Below are positions 58,691 to 64,000 of a stretch of 64,000 nucleotides of DNA, piece after piece. The notes under the pieces are model-generated. The model had not been told where the DNA came from. It searched no databases and saw only the letters and a list, made by a program, of their open reading frames with translations. Every line of letters starts with the position of its first letter. Within the stretch, counting starts at the first letter, position 1. The stretch spans positions 100,730,948-100,794,947 of the forward strand of contig CM024755.1 in NCBI GenBank assembly GCA_014218235.1, given 5' to 3'. The DNA is from Colocasia esculenta. Its lineage: Eukaryota > Streptophyta > Magnoliopsida > Alismatales > Araceae. The position numbers were made by a program, and so were the translations under genes.

Positions 58691-60400
58691 CACGGTTGGC
58701 CAAACCGCACCGTCCCATGCACTGTCAGGTCACCCTAATGGGGTGACCCGGGTGTGCCCCAGCGGCACGCTGTGGTATGCCACGGACCGTATCCGTGGCA
58801 GGCCTTTTTTTTTGAAACTTTTCCTCTCACATCCGGTGTATCTAAGGGGTCTAAATTGTGTCTAATTGAGATAAAATTTCAAACATTAGTTAACTAAGAG
58901 ATGATACAAATTATAGTAATTTTAGTTTAATTTTTTAAATTAATTTTTCGTCAAGTAAAAATTATCCCAAAAATCATCAGATCGACTTAATCTCAACATC
59001 TAAGAGATCTAAATGGTATCTAATTGAGATGAAATTTCAAACATATGCTAATTAAGAGATGATACAAATTATAGTAATTTTAGTTTAATTTTTAAATTAA
59101 TTTTTGTCAAGTAAAAATTGTCCCAAAAATCATTAGGTCCTCTTAATCTCAACATCTATGCATCAATAACTCATGATATTTATATTTTTAGAATCAATAT
59201 ATTTTTCTAGTAATTATGATGACTTCAGATTTGACTTTATTTTCGGAACCAAATGTCGTTCCGTTGAAGTGCACAGAGAGTTCGTCGTACCGCAGCAAAC
59301 CCTGTGTGCACTTAAGGGGTCTAAATGGTGTCTAATTGAGATGAAATTTTAAACATAAGTTAATTAAGAGATAATACAAATTATAGTAATTATAGTTTAA
59401 TTTTTTAAATTATTATTTTTTCAAGTAAAAATTGTCTCAAAATCATTAGGTCGATTTAATCTCAACATCAATGCATCAATAATTCCTTATATTTTATATT
59501 TTTAGAATTAGTATATTTTCTAGTAATTATGATGACTTCATGTTTGACTTTATTTTTAAAACCGAATGTCGTCCTGTTGAAGTGCACACAATCAAAGATA
59601 GTGCCAGAATTATATTAATAATATAAAAATATTCTAAAATTAAAGATAATTATATTTTATATAAGTGATCATGTCTTACGTATAATTTATTATCTCTTTT
59701 AATTTCTTAGTGTCATATTAATATTTTATTATAAATTTTAAGACGTTACAGTTTTGTTTATGTTTTCGGATTCTTGGTTTTGATCTAATGGAATACATTG
59801 GTCATATAATGAACAACTTTTATGAAAAGTCCAAAGACTGAATCACTATCGTTCAGGCGGTAGAGAGACCGCACTCATTGCTAGTTTGGATCGCGATATG
59901 AGAGAGAAGGTCAAGAATAATCCAATGTATCTTTAAGCACAGACCTTCATTTGATGTGATTCTAGTTGGAGCTCGTAGAGAAAGTCGTGGGGAACAACTT
60001 TCATGAAGAAGTCTCGAAGAGATATGCCCTCGTTTAAGATGTGGAAGACATGATAATCTTGTATATGTAGATCATGATATGAGAGAGAATGTGAAGAATG
60101 ATCTGCTATAACTTTGGGCACAGACCACCAATTGAGGTGATTCCACTTCGAAGACGAAACTGAAGAAGAGTAGAACAACTTTGATGAAGACCTCGTGAGT
60201 ATATTAGCCCTTTTTCAGGCTGTAGAAGGCATGGTATCCTTAATAGTTCTGGAGGATACGAGAGAGAAAGGAGAGAGAAAGGGTGTGCATGCATGAGAAG
60301 AGATTGAGAGTCTATCTTGAGTTTGGATGGAGAGTCTTCTTTTGAAGTTTGCTCATTTTAAATATTCATCAAGTCACAAAACTAAAAAAAAAAAATCAAA
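58690..60400. repeat. Macro-repeat copy A
   Basis: Header with the near-palindrome GGTCACCC...GGGGTGACC (about 58731-58752), then AT-rich subunits beginning AAGGGGTCTAAATGGTGTCT (near 58846, 59001 and 59313), then a tail with GTGATTCTAGTTGGAGCTCG, ending in AG-rich sequence by 60360. It matches 61981-64000 along its length. No coding region. Possibly an old transposable element; the family was not recognised. Confidence 0.8.
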
Positions 60401-60489
60401 CAAACCTTTTCCCCACTGTATCTCAGCGGTACAGATACCATACCGTACCATGAAGAATGCGACACGGTTGATCCGGGCAGTACGACGAA

Positions 60490-60778
60490 CCTTGGTATTT
60501 CTGCAATTTTTTACCTATTTCAAGGGTTTGGTTATCACAATTTTGACCCTTTCTGGGTATTTCTGCAAATTTTTACCTTTGATGGGTATTGCTATAATCT
60601 CTTGGCCTTTTTGGGTGTTCTTGCCGTTTCTGACCTTTTTTGGTATTCTTGCAATTTCTTACCTTTTTTGGATTTTTCTATAATTTTTGACCCTTCTTGG
60701 ATATTTCTATAATTTCTACCTTCCAAGGGATTCTATTGTAATTTCTTACCCTTTTGGGTACTTTTGCAATTTTTTTAC
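60490..60778. repeat. Minisatellite block 2
   Basis: The GGTATTTCTGCAATTTTTTA-type unit again, about nine units, interrupted on the right by a MITE. Confidence 0.78.
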
Positions 60779-60786
60779 GTTTACAG

Positions 60787-61179
60787 TAGGGCTGCAAACA
60801 GGTCAGGTTCGGAACCGGAAACACAGATTCCGATTCCGATAACCGAAATATGGTTCCGATTCCGATTCTGATAAAATCGGAATGGTTAATTCCGATTCCG
60901 TTCCGATTCCGATAACATTATCGGAACCGAAATTCCGATAAACTAAGATGTTTACTATAGTTTTACCTTTTGAGTTTATGATAATTTATCGGAATAACCG
61001 ATACCGATTTGATTATTTTTCAATTCCGATTCCGATTCCGATTCCGATTCCGATAGCTTATCGGAATATTCTATACCGATTTCGATAAGCTATCGGTATC
61101 ATTTTCCGATTCCGAAACCGATAATTTTTATCGGAATCGGGTCGGAATTTTGGAATATCGGGTTCCGTTTACACCCCTA
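60787..61179. mobile_element. hAT-like MITE rich in GATTCC hexamers
   Basis: Ends TAGGGCTGCAAACAGG and CCGTTTACACCCCTA are imperfect inverted repeats (complement TAGGGGTGTAAACGG), a terminus common among plant hAT MITEs. Flanks GTTTACAG (60779-60786) and ATTTCCAG (61180-61187) match at 6 of 8 bases, as expected for an old hAT duplication. The interior is built from CCGATT/GGAATC words in both orientations, ATCGGAA and TTCCGAT. No coding capacity. Confidence 0.82.
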
Positions 61180-61187
61180 ATTTCCAG

Positions 61188-61640
61188 AGTTTTAGTTCAA
61201 TTTTTACCCTTTCTAGGTATTCATGCAATTTCTTACTCTTTCTAGGTATTTCTACAACTTCTTACCCTTTTGAGTGTTTTTGCAATTTTGTATCCTTTAT
61301 GGGTATAATTGTCATTTTTGACCCCTGTTGGGTATAATTGTAATTTCTTTGATTTTTTGGGCACTTCCGTCATTTCTTGACTTTCCCAGCCAGATATTTC
61401 TGTCATTTCTTGACTTTCCCAGATATTTCCATCATTTCTTGGCATTCTTGAGTATTTCTGTCACTTCTTAATATTCTTGGATATTTCTGTTATTTCTTGA
61501 CTCTCTCGGATTTTTATATCATTTCTTGACTCTCTCTGGTATTTTTGCCATTTCTTAACTCTTCCGAGCTTTTCCATCATTCCTTGACTTTCCTGGATAT
61601 TTCCGAGTGTCATTAGCTTTAAGTCGAATTCAGGAGAGCG
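61188..61640. repeat. Minisatellite block 3
   Basis: Continues block 2 after the MITE. From 61370 the unit drifts to a TTTCTGTCATTTCTTGACTT form. Frames seen through it on either strand are repeat artefacts. Confidence 0.78.
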
Positions 61641-61689
61641 CATATCGTTTTAGGGAAGTGATGTGGTTCCGCTCCACCAAGTTGTACAA

Positions 61690-61980
61690 ATGGCATTTTA
61701 AACAAATATTTTGGTAATTTGGGACCTGCTAAAAGTTTTGTGCAGTTTCTGGGTTGAACAAGGGGCTTTATGCCATTTCCCCACAAACATGGTATTTTGG
61801 CAATTTCTGATATTTTGGGGTTTTTCTGCAGTTTCCCATAAACCGGGGATACTCCTAGAATTTCCAGACAACAGAGGGTACTTCTGCAAATTTATGAACC
61901 ACAAGGTATTTCTGCAAATTTACCACCTTTCAAGGGCTTTCTGCAATTTATCACCCTTCAAGGGCCTTTTAACCACGGTA
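61690..61980. repeat. Minisatellite block 4, highly diverged
   Basis: GGTATTTCTGCAAATTTA, TTTTTCTGCAGTTTCC and similar words at irregular spacing, leading into macro-repeat copy B as block 1 leads into copy A. Confidence 0.6.
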
Positions 61981-64000
61981 TCAGTGCGGTTTGGCTAAAC
62001 TGCACCGTGCCATGACTCATCCGAGCTATGGCACGGTCGGGTCACCCCAATGGGGTGACCCGGGCGTGCCGCAGCGGCACGCAGTATCGGTCTGTGGCAG
62101 ACTTGTTTTTTTTTGTAACTTCCCCTCTCACATCCGGTGCATTTAAGGGGTCTAAATGATGTCTAATTGAGATGAAATTTCAAGCATACTAATTAAGAGA
62201 TGGTACAAGTTATAGTAATTTTAGTTTAATTTTTTATATTAATTTTTCGTCAAGTAAAAATTGTCTCAAAAATCATTAGATCGACTTAACCTCAACATTT
62301 AAGGGATCTAAATGGTATCTAATTGAGATGAAATTTCAAACATAAGCTAATTAAGAGATGATACCAATTATAGCAATTTTAATTATTTTTTAAATTAATT
62401 TTTTGTTAAGTAAAAATTGTCCCAAAATCATTAGGTCGACTTAATCTCAACCATGGTTCGCCGTACCACGACAAACCACCGCGGTATGTGCGAACCGTAC
62501 CATGCCTGAGCTCTCACGAGCACAGGCATGGTCGGGTCACCCGGGCGTATCGCCGCGGCACGCTGCGGACTGGTATGGTCTGGTCTGCTAAATATGTTTT
62601 TTGTTTTTTCATTTCTCTCTCATATCCGGTACATTTAAGGGGTCTAAATGGTGTCTAATTAAGATAAAATTTCAAACATAAACTAATTAAGAGATGACAA
62701 ATTATAGTAATTTTATTATATTTTTTTAATTATTTTTTTCGTCAAGTAAAAATTGTCCCAAACATTATTAGGTCGACTTAATCTCAACATCTATGCATCA
62801 ATAACTCCTGATATTTATATTTTTAGAATCAATATATTTTTCTAGTAATTATGATGACTTCAGATTTGACTTTATTTTCGGAGTTAAATGTCGTCCCGTT
62901 GAAGTGCACAGAGGGTTCGCCGTACCGCGGCAAACCATGTGTGCACTTAAGAGGTCTAAATGGTGTCTAATTAAGATGAAATTTTAAGCATAAGCTAATT
63001 AAGAGATGATATAAAATTATATTAATTGTAGTTTATTTTTTTTTTAATTAATTTTTGTCAAGTAAAAATTGTCCCAAAAATCATTAGGTCAACTTAATCT
63101 CAACATCTATGCATCAATAATTCTTGATATTTTATATTTTTAGAATCAATATATTTTTCTAGTAATTATGATGACCTCAAGTTTGAGTTTATTTTTAGAA
63201 CCGAATGTCGTCCCGTTGAAGTACATATAATCAAAGATAGTACCAAAATTATATTAATAATATAAAAATATTTTAAAATTGAAGATAATTATGTTTTATA
63301 TAAGTGATTATGTCTTACGTATAATTTACTATCTCTTTTAATTTCTTAGTGTCATATTAATATTTTATTATAAGTTTTAAGACATTACAATTTGTTTCTG
63401 TTTTCGAATTCTTGGTGTTGATCTAATGGAATATATTGGTCATATCATGAACAACTTTTGTGAAGAGTCCAAAGACTGGATCACCCTCGTTCAGGTTGTA
63501 GACAGGCTGCACTCACTGCTAGTTTAGATCGCGATATGAGAGAGAAGGTCAAGAATAATCCACTGCATCTTTACGCACAGACCTTCATTTGATGTGATTT
63601 TAGTTGGAGCTCGTAGAAGAAGTCACGAGGAACAACTTTCATGAAGAAGTATCGAAGAGATATGCCCTCGTTTGAGATGTGGAAGGCATAATAATTCTGT
63701 ATATGTAGATCATGATATGAGAGAGAATGTGAAGAATAATCTGCTATAACTTTGGACACATACCACCAATTGAGGTGATTCCACTTCGAGGACCAAGCTG
63801 AAGAAGAGTATAACAACTTTGATGAAGACCTCGTGAGCATATCAGCCCCTTTTCAGGCTGAAGAAGGCGTGATATCCCTGATAGTTCTGGAGGATATGAG
63901 AGAGAAAGGGGAGAGAGAAAGGGTGCATGCATGAGAAGAGATGGAGAGTCTATCTTGAGCTTGGATGGAGAGTCTTCTTTTGAAGTTTGCTCATTTAAAA
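61981..64000. repeat. Macro-repeat copy B (runs off window)
   Basis: Same order as copy A: a header with perfect 11-bp arms GGGTCACCCCA and TGGGGTGACCC (62039-62061), AT-rich subunits (near 62141, 62300, 62637 and 62949), then the tail (63390-64000). A second header-like sequence (62455-62600) and one more subunit make it about 360 bases longer than copy A. Confidence 0.8.

Noticed and set aside
61242..61643. Minus-strand frames with a repeated QESQEMTE-like motif
   Set aside because: Translation of the minisatellite, whose unit is not a constant multiple of three. No start context or wider homology.

Overview
This is plant nuclear DNA, most likely from a large, repeat-rich genome. Almost everything from 1 to 52863 is LTR retrotransposon sequence nested inside other LTR retrotransposons. 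The one host gene begins only after this block. A monocot is my inference, from the very GC-rich first exon and the element types; the species cannot be read from the sequence.

Layout, left to right. 1-2409 is part of an LTR lying on the minus strand. It is inserted in a minus-strand Ty3-gypsy (Tekay/Del-type) element whose gag-protease remains lie at 2410-6135 and whose 5' LTR runs 12509->6274. A SIRE-like copia solo LTR (3936-5858) and a gypsy solo LTR (6871-10488) interrupt that element, each with a perfect 5-bp target duplication. At 12509/12510 the minus-strand element sits in a plus-strand gypsy polyprotein (12510-16045). The 3' LTR of that element (16155-16861 continuing at 27960-29363) is itself split by a minus-strand, protein-free element with complete LTRs (16862-27954), which carries another solo LTR (18088-20602). 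Beyond 29363 come the LTR end and internal region of another protein-free relative (29364-about 33200).

After remnants at 33200-36231 there is a complete Tekay/Del chromovirus (36232-52145, TSD TGTAC). A young copia element (41829-47572, TSD GGTTT) has inserted into its reverse transcriptase-RNase H region. That copia element has two LTRs of about 2 kb and an apparently intact gag, but no pol: a gag-only (TR-GAG type) non-autonomous element.

The host gene starts at 53433. Exons of 120 and 103 bp encode the acidic start and the coiled coil of a nuclear poly(A)-binding protein (PABN/PABPN1 family). No RRM exon follows inside the window, so either intron 2 exceeds 10 kb or the gene is truncated. 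Downstream sequence holds a 1.5-kb hAT-like element, a hAT-like MITE, a degenerate minisatellite of about 31 bp and two copies of a macro-repeat of about 3.5 kb.

The most unusual signal is structural. Several LTR families, in all three gypsy sequence groups here, carry clusters of short CG-rich inverted repeats in the first half of the LTR (GAACGCGAC/GTCGCGTTC, GAAGGCGAC/GTCGCCTTC, GATCGCGAC/GTCGCGATC; the leftmost LTR has analogous hairpins of different sequence). The SIRE-like LTRs carry a different hairpin array in their R/U5 part. These look like conserved architectures rather than conserved sequence.
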